DNA of 64,000 bases, from positions 62,001-126,000 of the forward strand of contig CAVTPG010000011.1 in NCBI GenBank assembly GCA_963736595.1. The letters run 5' to 3'. This DNA comes from Parapontixanthobacter sp963736595. Its GTDB lineage: Bacteria; Pseudomonadota; Alphaproteobacteria; Sphingomonadales; Sphingomonadaceae. The position numbers and the translations under genes were made by a program. This document shows positions 8,461-17,070 of the stretch, one piece after another; within the stretch, counting starts at the first letter, position 1; every line of letters starts with the position of its first letter. Under the pieces are notes generated by a model. The model saw only the letters and a list, made by a program, of their open reading frames with translations. It had not been told where the DNA came from and searched no databases.

Positions 8461-9435
8461 CAACCACCCGCGCGATATTCAGAGAACATGGCGGACCCGA
8501 TGTAATTCAGTGGCAGGACGAGGATCTGCCTGCCCCGGGACCGGCGGAAGTCACGATCGCGCACGGTGCGGTCGGGCTGAACTACATCGACACATATCAC
8601 CGGCGCGGCATTTACCCCGCTGAATTGCCGAGCGGCATGGGGCTGGAGGCGGCGGGTGAAATCGTCGCCATCGGAAGCGACGTGAGAGACTTCGCCATCG
8701 GTGACCGCGTGGCGACCTTCGGGCCGAGCCTTGGAGCCTACGCTACCCATCGCAACATCGATGCAGGCCATCTGTTTCGCTTGCCCGACTTCATCGATGA
8801 CAGGATCGCAGCGGCGGCGATCCTGAAAGCCTGCACGGTGGAGTTTCTGGTCGAACGCTGCGCGAAAGTGCAGGCGGGCTGGCCAGTGCTGGTTCATGCG
8901 GCGGCGGGCGGCACGGGCTTGCTCATGGTGCAATGGCTGAAACATATCGGCGCGCACGTCATCGGGACTGTATCGACAGATGAAAAGGCGGATGCGGCGC
9001 GTAAGGCCGGTGCGGACGACATCATCTTTTACAAGCGCGAAAACACGGCGGAGCGGGTGCGCGAATTGACAGACGGCGCCGGGAGTGCGCGTGACTTTCG
9101 ACGGGATCGGGCGTGCGACTTGGGAAACTTCGCTCGATGCAACGGGCAAGCGCGGGCTGATCGTGAATTATGGCAATGCCGATGCGCCGGTGGGCGAAGT
9201 CGATGTCGGCGTGCTGGCAATGAAGGGTTCGCTCTACAATACGCGGCCGATGCTGTTCCACTATTACGAAACGCCGGAAGATCGCGCGGCAGGTTCTGCG
9301 CGGGTGTGGGAGCTGTTCGAGAGCGGCGCGTTGTCGGTCACAATCGGCCAGACTTACGCTCTGCGTGACGCGGCGCAGGCGCATCGCGATCTGGAAAGCG
9401 GGAAGACGACCGGCTCGACGATCTTGCTGCCTTAA
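8457..9435 (+). CDS. Quinone oxidoreductase, zinc-independent MDR family (frameshifted)
   Basis: NADPH:quinone oxidoreductase (Qor-like) of the medium-chain dehydrogenase superfamily. The N-terminal half has GLNYIDTYHRRGIYP and the nucleotide-binding VLVHAAAGGTGLLMVQWLK. The C-terminal half (FDGIGRATWETSLDATGKRG...YALRDAAQAHRDLESGKTTGSTILLP) reads in another frame. Removing one A at about 9084 gives DGAGVRVTFDGIG and restores the full 325-residue enzyme. It begins inside the stop codon of the preceding gene (ATGA), showing coupling. Confidence 0.87.
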
Positions 9436-9453
9436 TTGCGCGTTATCGGGTGG

Positions 9454-10392
9454 TCAGGACAATTCCACCAGCTCCAGCAATTCGCCCGCCGGACCGATCG
9501 TGGTAGCGGCTTTGCGCCCTTGATACAGCGCGCCATCGCGTTGCTTGGGAGGCGTAATCCACGCGACATCGCAAGCATCCAGATCGCGCACGCCCAGCGT
9601 CACCAGCGCATTGCCGGGTGGCAGCATTTCGGCATGGCTTGGCCTTGGCGTCGCATTTGGCGGATAATCGTCCACCTCGACGATGGGCATTCGTCCGGCG
9701 CTCACCATAGTCAGCGTCGTCAGCGTATCGCCAGGCAAGTCGAAAGCGTTGTTGATCATGGAGTAGGGGATCGTGAAATCGCTGCCACGATCAAAGCCCA
9801 GCCGGTCGGCATACCATTTGACGCACGCCTCGCGGTCGGGGGCCGCCAGCACACAGATGAAAATCCGATCCACGGGTGATTGCGCGCGCGGCAAATCGCT
9901 GTCGGGCATATCGCCCAGCACCTGATTGAGATAGACCATCTCGCGGCCCGGACCCAGCACTTGCATCGGAATGAAGGCTGGCGCGATCCCGGTGATTTCC
10001 TTGGGCGGACCGACAATCGTGAATTGCGCAGGCGGCAATTTTTCCGGCCAGCCCCACACATCCTCCACCGTGCATTCGAACGCCGCCCAGCCGTAAGTCA
10101 TGGTCGGCACGAAATCGGGATGCGCTGGCTGTTCGACAAGGCGCAACCAGCATGGCTCTGCGCTAGTGGGCTGTAACATCGCATAGCGCGCGTCGGTATT
10201 GGCGGAGCAGCCCCAGCTTGCGGCAAGACTTGCCTCCAAGCGACCTTGTTCGACCAGATCGAGGCCCAGCGTATCGCGATAGGCAGCGATGGCAGCGTCC
10301 AGATCGGGCACGGTGGAAAGCCCGCCCAGAATAGTGCCATGCGCAATCGCACCGTCACTTGCTTGTCGCACCGCCCTTACTGGTCGCACCAC
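9454..10392 (-). CDS. Two-domain VOC (glyoxalase/dioxygenase superfamily) protein
   Basis: A 312-residue cytosolic protein with two VOC-type repeats, at about residues 18-150 (LGGLSTVPDLDAAIAAYRDTLGLDL) and 172-300 (FICVLAAPDREACVKWYADRLGFD). Family members use a metal held by His/Glu residues for isomerase, lyase or dioxygenase reactions; the substrate cannot be read. The likely GTG start at 10390-10392 directly abuts the stop of the enoyl-CoA hydratase gene. It is the last gene of the long leftward operon from 18284. Confidence 0.75.
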   Translation of the reverse strand: MVRPVRAVRQASDGAIAHGTILGGLSTVPDLDAAIAAYRDTLGLDLVEQGRLEASLAASWGCSANTDARYAMLQPTSAEPCWLRLVEQPAHPDFVPTMTYGWAAFECTVEDVWGWPEKLPPAQFTIVGPPKEITGIAPAFIPMQVLGPGREMVYLNQVLGDMPDSDLPRAQSPVDRIFICVLAAPDREACVKWYADRLGFDRGSDFTIPYSMINNAFDLPGDTLTTLTMVSAGRMPIVEVDDYPPNATPRPSHAEMLPPGNALVTLGVRDLDACDVAWITPPKQRDGALYQGRKAATTIGPAGELLELVELS

Positions 10393-11148
10393 TCAACGCT
10401 TAAAATCCGGCTTGCGTTTCTCGACGAAAGCGGTGGTGCCTTCCAGAAAATCCGGTTTGGTGAAGGCCTCAGCAAAGATGCGCAGCGTCTCGCCATCATC
10501 CTCTGCCTGACCATCCAGCACGCGGCGGACGAACCGCTTTGTTTCGCGCACCGAATGCGGGCTGGCAGCGAGAATTTGCTCGGCGATCTCGTCCACATTG
10601 TCGGATAGCTGCTCGACCAATCCAATCCGATACGCCTCCTGCGCATCGATCAGCGCGCCGGTGAACAGGATCCGCTTTGCCTGACCCGGCCCGACCAGAT
10701 CGGTCAGCAACTTCACATCATGCAGCGGATAGACGAGGCCCAGCTTTGCCGGCGTAATACCGAACCGCGCCGCGTCCGTCGCCACCCGAATATCGCACGC
10801 CAGCGCCAGCCCGCAGCCCCCGCCGATGCAATCGCCCTCGATAAACGCAAGGGTCGGCAATTTCAGCCGCGCAAGATCGTGCTGCACGCGATTGATCGCC
10901 GCCTGATTGGCGCTGCGCCAGCTTGCATCATCCTTATGCGCAAGCAATTCCTTGATGTCCGCGCCTGCGCAAAACGTCCCGCCATCCGCCGCGCGCAGGA
11001 TCAGCAACCGCAGATCGGAATGCGCCGCCGCGCGCTTTATCAGCGAATGCGCATCTTCCCACATCGCCATGTTGAACGCATTACGCTTGTCCGCCCGATC
11101 GATGAGCAGATGCGCGGTCGCACCATCCAGTTCGAGGCGGATCGTCAT
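10393..11148 (-). CDS. Enoyl-CoA hydratase/isomerase family protein
   Basis: A crotonase-fold protein of about 250 residues. Oxyanion-hole segments GGTFCAGADIKELL and EGDCIGGGCGLALACDIRVA are clear. The usual catalytic glutamates are not in place: where hydratases have PE..LG..PG.GG this has TPAKLGLVYPLHDVKLL. It may therefore act as another crotonase type (isomerase, hydrolase or C-C lyase). The start is MTIRLEL at 11148; an upstream in-frame start would run into the deacetylase gene. Part of the leftward operon. Confidence 0.88.
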   Translation of the reverse strand: MTIRLELDGATAHLLIDRADKRNAFNMAMWEDAHSLIKRAAAHSDLRLLILRAADGGTFCAGADIKELLAHKDDASWRSANQAAINRVQHDLARLKLPTLAFIEGDCIGGGCGLALACDIRVATDAARFGITPAKLGLVYPLHDVKLLTDLVGPGQAKRILFTGALIDAQEAYRIGLVEQLSDNVDEIAEQILAASPHSVRETKRFVRRVLDGQAEDDGETLRIFAEAFTKPDFLEGTTAFVEKRKPDFKR

Positions 11149-11158
11149 ATCATGGCCC

Positions 11159-12040
11159 TCATGCCGGATGCGCCTGCATGAAATGCTCGGCAATCGCTTT
11201 GCGCGTGGTCACCCAGACATCCTTGTGCTGCGCCACATGAGCAAAAAATTCTTCCAGCGCCCAGATACGCCCGGGCCGCCCGATGATGCGCAAATGCAGG
11301 CCGAGGCTCATCATCTTGGGATTGCCTGCTTCGCCCTCGCGGTAAAGTTGGTCGAAATTGGCCTTCGCATAATCCAGCCATTGACGCGGGGTCAGCGCCG
11401 GATCGGTCCACATCTTCATGTCGTTGCTGTCGAGCTGATAAGGCACGATGCACATCGGTTTGTTTTCGGGCGGTTTGCCCGGCCCCGTTCCGCGATCCCA
11501 GAACGGCACGTCGCCCGAATAATCATCCATGTGATAGGCAAAGCCTTCTTCCGACAGCAATCGCCGTGTGTTGTCGGTCAGCAGATAGCGCGACAGCCAG
11601 CCATAAGGGCGCACGCCGCACGTTGCTTCGATACTGGTGACGGCTTTGCGGATAAAGTCCCGCTCCTGCGCTTCGTCCATTTTGAATTGATGCACCCAGC
11701 GATAGCCGTGGCTGATCGGCTCATGGCCCAGATCCACGATAGCTGCGGCGATTTCGGGATGATTTTCCAAACTCATCGCCGCCACGGTCCAGCTGGCCAT
11801 GATGTTGTATTTCTTGAGTAAGCCGACAATGCGCGGCGCGCCCGCCTTGATCCCGTAAAGATAATTGGATTCATTGGAGTAATTGCGCATTTTCGACTTC
11901 ACGAATACGCCCAGCTCATCGACCGGCTCCATCCCGCGATCGCCGCGCGCGATGGTCATCTCGCTGCCTTCTTCGACATTGACGACCACGGACAGCGCCA
12001 GTTTCGCGCCATTGGGCCAGTCGATCCGTTCTTCCTGCAT
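11159..12040 (-). CDS. PuuE-like polysaccharide deacetylase family hydrolase
   Basis: A NodB-fold protein of the PuuE (allantoinase) subgroup, which hydrolyses cyclic amides or imides rather than sugars. The subgroup-type motif VNVEEGSE appears near residue 20 and the GHEPISHGYRWVHQ motif near residue 100; YLLTDNTRRLLSEEGFAYHMDDYSGDVPFW follows. The start MQEERIDW is 7 bases after a GAGG ribosome-binding site. It stands in an operon with CoA-ester enzymes, so opening a ring amide or imide is a reasonable guess. Confidence 0.85.
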   Translation of the reverse strand: MQEERIDWPNGAKLALSVVVNVEEGSEMTIARGDRGMEPVDELGVFVKSKMRNYSNESNYLYGIKAGAPRIVGLLKKYNIMASWTVAAMSLENHPEIAAAIVDLGHEPISHGYRWVHQFKMDEAQERDFIRKAVTSIEATCGVRPYGWLSRYLLTDNTRRLLSEEGFAYHMDDYSGDVPFWDRGTGPGKPPENKPMCIVPYQLDSNDMKMWTDPALTPRQWLDYAKANFDQLYREGEAGNPKMMSLGLHLRIIGRPGRIWALEEFFAHVAQHKDVWVTTRKAIAEHFMQAHPA

Positions 12041-12094
12041 TATGATCCTCATTATCTCTCGTGGTGACCGTAGCTGCGCGCGCTCAAAATCAAA

Positions 12095-12904
12095 CTAGTG
12101 CATTTCCTCGCCGCCGGTTACATTCAGCGCCTCGCCTGTCACATAAAACGCGGCGTCGCTGGCCAGCCACAGACACGCCGCCGCTGTATCGCTTGGCAAT
12201 CCGGGTCGTCCCATCGGGTTCTTTGCGGCCATATTTGCGAGATAATCCTCGACCGTGTCAAAGCCTAGCAACTTGCTGAAATAAGCGTTTTGCTGCGCGC
12301 CCAGACCTGTCGTCACATGGTTGGGGCATACCGCATTTACGGTTATGCCATGCGCGCCCAGTTCCACCGCGCTCGCCCGTGTCAGGCCGATCATGCCATG
12401 TTTGCTGGAGACGTAAGCGGGCAAATGCGGGAAGCCGGTTTTCGCGGCCTGGCTGGCGATGTTGATGATGCGCCCGCCTTTCCCTTGAGCGACCATCGCG
12501 CGCGCCGCCGCCTGCGTGCAGTAGAATGCGCCCGACAAATTGACGGCCAGCACGGCGTCCCATTCATCGGCGGTATCGACGTCCAGCAGCGGCTTCATCT
12601 TGAAACCGATCCCGGCGTTGTTAACGAACACATCGACGCTGCCGAAGGCTGCCATCGCTTGGTCGATCAGCGCGGCACATTGATCCGCTTTGGACACATC
12701 GCAGGCAATCGTTTCAACGTGTCCGCCCCGCGTGCGCAGTTCGCCTGCTACGTGGCTGGCTTCATCATCGATGGTAAGGTCCGATACGACGCAATTCGCG
12801 CCTGCATCGGCAAACGCCTGCAATATCCCCTGACCCAGCCCTTTGTCTTTGCCGGAGCCGGTGACGACGATGGTTTTTCCGGCGAAGGCCTGTCCGTCTG
12901 CCAC
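12095..12904 (-). CDS. Short-chain dehydrogenase/reductase
   Basis: A classical SDR of 269 residues. It shows the cofactor motif TGSGKDKGLGQGIL, the NNAG motif (VFVNNAGIGF), the catalytic Ser (NIASQAAK) and YxxxK (YVSSKHG). The insert after TGS is slightly longer than the usual TGxxxGxG. The DxxD-type residue after beta-2 (VSDLTIDD) suggests NAD preference. GTG start. It probably oxidises a hydroxyacyl intermediate in the operon's pathway. Confidence 0.9.
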   Translation of the reverse strand: MADGQAFAGKTIVVTGSGKDKGLGQGILQAFADAGANCVVSDLTIDDEASHVAGELRTRGGHVETIACDVSKADQCAALIDQAMAAFGSVDVFVNNAGIGFKMKPLLDVDTADEWDAVLAVNLSGAFYCTQAAARAMVAQGKGGRIINIASQAAKTGFPHLPAYVSSKHGMIGLTRASAVELGAHGITVNAVCPNHVTTGLGAQQNAYFSKLLGFDTVEDYLANMAAKNPMGRPGLPSDTAAACLWLASDAAFYVTGEALNVTGGEEMH

Positions 12905-12907
12905 CTG

Positions 12908-13216
12908 CTACAAATCCTCGGTCAGAATGAATTGCGGATTGTCGGCATAGTCCTGAAATGTCGCAGCGACTGCTTGAAATTCGGGCGTGCTTATGTCGGA
13001 GACGAAACCGTCCATGTCGTTGACATCGATGATCTCGAAATACTCGTAGGGGGCTTCGGCGTCCGGATCGCCGAACATTCCGCTCGCTTTGTGGATCGTG
13101 AACGCGTCCACCGTGGCCAGCGCATTAACGCCGGGCAAATCGCGGGTTTTGGCCCATGCTTCGTAATCGGCGCGACTGACGCCGGATTTCAAGTTGAACA
13201 ACACGATGATACGCAT
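12908..13216 (-). CDS. Small ferredoxin-fold protein resembling REDY-like HapK
   Basis: A 102-residue protein starting MRIIVLFNLKSGVSRADYEAWAKTRDLPGVNAL. The pattern (strand, YE.W...R..P, YEYFEIIDV) is that of dimeric alpha/beta ferredoxin-like proteins such as EthD or the REDY-like HapK family, known from prodiginine gene clusters. The HapK match is from memory and moderate. A good ribosome-binding site (TAGGAGAAACCC) precedes the ATG. It is translationally close to the SDR. Confidence 0.6.
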   Translation of the reverse strand: MRIIVLFNLKSGVSRADYEAWAKTRDLPGVNALATVDAFTIHKASGMFGDPDAEAPYEYFEIIDVNDMDGFVSDISTPEFQAVAATFQDYADNPQFILTEDL

Positions 13217-13225
13217 GGGTTTCTC

Positions 13226-14401
13226 CTAGGGCTTTGGCGGACGATAAGCGTCCAGTTTGGCATCGATGTGGCGGGCGAGGGCGAACAGACCGGCCTCGTG
13301 ACCGGAGGGGCCGACGATCTGCACCCCGATCGGTAAATCATCATCGGTCCAACCTGCGGGCAGACTGATCGCAGGCAGTCCGGCGATATTGGCAAGGCAG
13401 GTGAAATCGGCTTGCGCTGCGGGTTCCGGCTCGCTGTGCGGGAAGGGCGGATTGGGCACGGTCGGCATCATGAGGAAACCATGCTGCTCAACCATTGCGC
13501 GGACCCGGCTCTGGGTGGTGGCGAGTATTGCGCGATCTTCGGCCAGATCGGCTTCGCTGCGGCGCGGGCCATAAGTCAGCAATTTGGCGAGATGGGCGGA
13601 GGTTTCGACGCCCGCAAGATGCTTCGCCATTGCGCGCGAAACGCCGATAAATCCGGCGAAGCGAATGCGCGAATTGGGATGGTCGAGCTTTACTTTGGCA
13701 GGCTGGTGGGCAAGTGCGGCGACCGCTGCATCGAAGGCTTGGCTAACGGCGGCATCGACCTTGACGCCGTGATCGATCAGCACCGCGCCGCTGCCCTCGA
13801 TTGGAAGCGCGCCGAACTCGGACATGACGCGCGCCGTTCGCTCCAACAAGTCGAGGTCGCGCGCCAAAGGCCCGATCGCATCCAGTGAAAGGTCGGCAGG
13901 TTCGAGTCCGTCTTGGCTGACCCGATCCGTCGCCGGTTTGAAACCATACACACCGCAATGCGCCGCTGGAATGCGCACCGATCCCATCGTATCCGTGCCA
14001 AGCGCCACGTCGCATAGGCCCGCCGCAACCGCCGCCCCGCTGCCACCCGATGACCCGCCCGGCGTGTAGCCGATCCGGTGCGGATTTTGCACAGCGCCAA
14101 AATGCGGGTTGTCGCTTTTCGCGCCGAGCGCCCCTTCCTCCATATTGAGAATGCCAGTGATGACCGCGCCAGCTTCGCGCAGTTTTCGAACGACTTCGGC
14201 ATCTTTTGTCGCGAGGCGATTTTCAAGAGTTCCGATGCCCGCATGAAACGGCTGGCCCTGGACCATAATATTGGCCTTTACCCCGGTCTCGACATCCTTA
14301 AGGGCCGTCTCGACATCATTGTGGACGTGTTTGTCACGCACGAAATTCAGCACCGCATTTAATGGCTTGTTGCGCTGTTCAAGATTGGAAAATTCTGACA
14401 T
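13226..14401 (-). CDS. Amidase signature family hydrolase
   Basis: An amidase-signature (GatA-like) enzyme, which cleaves C-N amide bonds with a Ser-cisSer-Lys triad. All three positions can be seen: Lys in TGVKANIMVQGQPF, the cis-Ser in GGSSGGSGAAVAAG and the nucleophile in GTDTMGSVRIPAAH (GGS changed to MGS). At 391 residues it is shorter than the usual 450-500. The substrate is unknown; the operon context suggests hydrolysis of an amide in the catabolic route. Confidence 0.9.
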   Translation of the reverse strand: MSEFSNLEQRNKPLNAVLNFVRDKHVHNDVETALKDVETGVKANIMVQGQPFHAGIGTLENRLATKDAEVVRKLREAGAVITGILNMEEGALGAKSDNPHFGAVQNPHRIGYTPGGSSGGSGAAVAAGLCDVALGTDTMGSVRIPAAHCGVYGFKPATDRVSQDGLEPADLSLDAIGPLARDLDLLERTARVMSEFGALPIEGSGAVLIDHGVKVDAAVSQAFDAAVAALAHQPAKVKLDHPNSRIRFAGFIGVSRAMAKHLAGVETSAHLAKLLTYGPRRSEADLAEDRAILATTQSRVRAMVEQHGFLMMPTVPNPPFPHSEPEPAAQADFTCLANIAGLPAISLPAGWTDDDLPIGVQIVGPSGHEAGLFALARHIDAKLDAYRPPKP

Positions 14402-14410
14402 TACAGCAGC

Positions 14411-15778
14411 TTACAGACCCCGCTCATCGATCAGGCGCAGCGGTTTCTGGCGTTTGTCGATCTCGGTGGCCGATGCAGTCGCACCCGGCTCGACGAGCGT
14501 AATTTCGACTTCCACGCCCAGTCCCTGCTTCAATAAATCGGACAGCTTTGCGGCATCGGAGCCGCCTTTGCTTTCCAAAGTTACGTGCATGGAATCGCGT
14601 TGTTTTTGATTGCGCCGCAAATGGCAGATATACTCGCCGGTCAGATCGCTGCGGTTCTCTATGATGGCCCCAATAGCGTGCGGGAAGACATTGATTCCAC
14701 GCAGTTTTATCATGTTGTCGCTGCGCCCTTTAAATCCTGCAATGCGCTTGAAAGCGATCTCTCCGCGACCATCCAGCTCATGGCTGATGTCGTGCGTATT
14801 GAAGCGAATGCAGGGCGCGATGTCGTCCTTGTAAAGGCACGTTACGACCATGTCGCCGGTCTCTCCTTTTGCCACCGGAGCGCCGCTATCGACATCGAGC
14901 AATTCCAGAAATTGTGCGTCTTCCCAGACATATAGCCCATCGCGATCCGGTCCTTCGCCCGCTATGCTGCCCGTGTCACCGACCCCGTACCAGTCATACG
15001 CTTTTGCGCCGTGCCAGGCGTCTTCGGTGCTTGTGCGGTCCTCTGTTCCCAAATGCCCGATAATCATGCGGATATCGATCTGGTCGAACAGCTGCTCCGC
15101 TTCCGCAGTTTCGGCCAGTTTGCGAATGTAATCGACGAAGCCGACAAGGCAGGAAACGCCGAAATCCGCCATTAAACGCACTTGATTGACGCTGCGGGTC
15201 TCGATCCCCGTACCGGCGCTTAGGAAGATGGAATTGGTGAATTTCGTCACTGCCTCGCGGATGTAATGCCCGCCATTGATCATCCCGTGACCATAGACCG
15301 AGTGGACGACATCGCCGCTTTCCAGGCCCATCCAGCGATACATTCTGCCGACCAGCAGATTGCCGATTTCACGCCCTTTCGGCCCGAACATCAGGACTTG
15401 GGGCTTGCCCGTCGTCCCGCTGGTCGTGTGAAAGATGACCGGGTCGCGCGTTGCTGCTGCGCCCATGCCGTGAAAGTCTCCGTAAGGCGGATGCTCGGCG
15501 ATGGATGCCATCAAATCGGTCTTGTCGTAAACCGGCAGCTTGCCGATGTCGTCCAGCCCGCAAATATCGCCCGCCTCGATCCCTTGCGCGCCCCACAAAC
15601 GCTGATAAAACGGGATGTCCCAGCCGCGCTTCATCAGTTTGATAAATTGCGCATTCTGCGTGGCGAATAGCTCGTCGCGGCTCATATTTTTGTAACGCGC
15701 GACAAACTCCTCTCCGACAGGGTGATCGGCTAGCATCTGCTGGTGATCGAGAGCTTCGAAATAGGTCGGGAAAGTCAT
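14411..15778 (-). CDS. Phenylacetate-CoA ligase-like adenylate-forming enzyme
   Basis: A 455-residue acyl-CoA ligase of the PaaK type. The ATP-binding motif FHTTSGTTGKPQVLMFGPKG is near residue 115. The DWYGVGDTGSIAGEG region, CIRFNTHDIS and RIAGFKGRSDNMIKLRGINVFPHAI match the adenylation core and hinge. It should activate a carboxylic acid to its CoA thioester. The start overlaps the stop of the upstream mmgE-like gene by four bases. Confidence 0.88.
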   Translation of the reverse strand: MTFPTYFEALDHQQMLADHPVGEEFVARYKNMSRDELFATQNAQFIKLMKRGWDIPFYQRLWGAQGIEAGDICGLDDIGKLPVYDKTDLMASIAEHPPYGDFHGMGAAATRDPVIFHTTSGTTGKPQVLMFGPKGREIGNLLVGRMYRWMGLESGDVVHSVYGHGMINGGHYIREAVTKFTNSIFLSAGTGIETRSVNQVRLMADFGVSCLVGFVDYIRKLAETAEAEQLFDQIDIRMIIGHLGTEDRTSTEDAWHGAKAYDWYGVGDTGSIAGEGPDRDGLYVWEDAQFLELLDVDSGAPVAKGETGDMVVTCLYKDDIAPCIRFNTHDISHELDGRGEIAFKRIAGFKGRSDNMIKLRGINVFPHAIGAIIENRSDLTGEYICHLRRNQKQRDSMHVTLESKGGSDAAKLSDLLKQGLGVEVEITLVEPGATASATEIDKRQKPLRLIDERGL

Positions 15779-17070
15779 GTCGGGTCCGTAAAATAAGCGA
15801 GGGGGTCATCGAAGATACGCGGGTCGGCCAGGTCAGGTGCAAGTTCGCGGGCCAACGCGGTTTTTGCCGCAGCTTGGGCGCCCGATAGCGGATTGTCGGG
15901 ACTGCCCAGCGTATGCGCGATTTCGTGCACTTTGCGCGCGCCACCGTGGCCGATAATCGTCAGTTTTTGCGGGAAGAGCGCGTTGCCGTCAGTGCTGCCA
16001 TCATCGAGCAAGCGCACTTTGGCGGCCAGTTCGCCAAGCACCGGATCGGCAATGTCGCCCGGCGTAAACCGGCGCGGGTCGATCCGGCCATCGACCAGCA
16101 TCAGCGCCGCCAGATAAGGCATACAAAGCCGCGCCCAGGCCGGACTCATATCCGCGCTATAAGGTCGATCCACTAGCCGCCGGATCAGTGGGGGACAGGC
16201 TAGCTCGATCTGCGCAACGGCTTTTGGATCAGGCGCAAGCTGCTGCAAAAGTCCCAATGCCGCATGGCTTGCCCGGCCGGACGGAAAAGGCTTGGTGCTG
16301 ACTTCACTGATCCGCCAAATCTGGCCCAGATCGGCGGTGTAGCGCGTCAAATCGCCTTCCTCGAACAATTTGTAATAGCCGAATGGTCCGGCGAGCGGGT
16401 CTTTCGGCCCGGAAAATCCTGCTTTGGCAAGATCGCTGGCGACGACCGCCGCGCGCGCTGCATTGGCGATCTGGAACGGCAGGGTCTCGCTGCCTTCGAC
16501 GTGCGCTTGCATGGTACCGGCGGCGCTGGAATAGGCGAGGCCCAATGCATCGGCCAATGGCGCACCGTCGATCCGCGCCACTGCTACAGCCGCGCCCATC
16601 ACGCCGGTAATTGCAGGGCGGAAAAAGCGCATTGCGCTGGTGACGCTGAGGCCAAGTCCCGACGCAACATCGACCCCGATGACCAGCGCTTGCAAGGCCT
16701 CTTCCGCATCGCAACCGCCACGCCGGTCGATCACTGCGCCCAAGGCGGCGGTAACGACGCTCATCGCGTGCACCACCGCTGGCTCATGCACGGCGTCCCA
16801 CTCGAGGCAATGAATGCGATAGCCGTTTACGAAAGCCGCGCTGGGCGCTGGCAAGCGCTCATCCGTCCCGATCAGGCGCGCGGCATCCCCGCTGCCAAAG
16901 GCGCGCGCGCTTGCCAATATTGCGGCTTCGCCCGGCGCGCCCACTGCTGCTGCGCCGATCATCAACGTGTCGCCCAACAATCGCCCCGCATCGCTGCGCA
17001 CGGCGTCAGGCAGATGATGGTCCGCGCCAGCGAAGGCAAGCAGGTCAGCCGTCGCGGTCATGGGAGCCAA
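15775..17070 (-). CDS. MmgE/PrpD family protein, copy 1
   Basis: A 431-residue member of the MmgE/PrpD fold, which includes 2-methylcitrate dehydratase and cis-aconitate decarboxylase. Typical segments are YRIHCLEWDAVHEPAVVHAMSVVTAALGAV, the Ala-rich dimerisation core and SEVSTKPFPSGRASHAALGLL. It overlaps the second MmgE/PrpD gene by 13 bases. The two copies are clearly different in sequence, so they may form a heteromer or act on successive substrates; both readings are inference. Confidence 0.9.
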   Translation of the reverse strand: MAPMTATADLLAFAGADHHLPDAVRSDAGRLLGDTLMIGAAAVGAPGEAAILASARAFGSGDAARLIGTDERLPAPSAAFVNGYRIHCLEWDAVHEPAVVHAMSVVTAALGAVIDRRGGCDAEEALQALVIGVDVASGLGLSVTSAMRFFRPAITGVMGAAVAVARIDGAPLADALGLAYSSAAGTMQAHVEGSETLPFQIANAARAAVVASDLAKAGFSGPKDPLAGPFGYYKLFEEGDLTRYTADLGQIWRISEVSTKPFPSGRASHAALGLLQQLAPDPKAVAQIELACPPLIRRLVDRPYSADMSPAWARLCMPYLAALMLVDGRIDPRRFTPGDIADPVLGELAAKVRLLDDGSTDGNALFPQKLTIIGHGGARKVHEIAHTLGSPDNPLSGAQAAAKTALARELAPDLADPRIFDDPLAYFTDPT

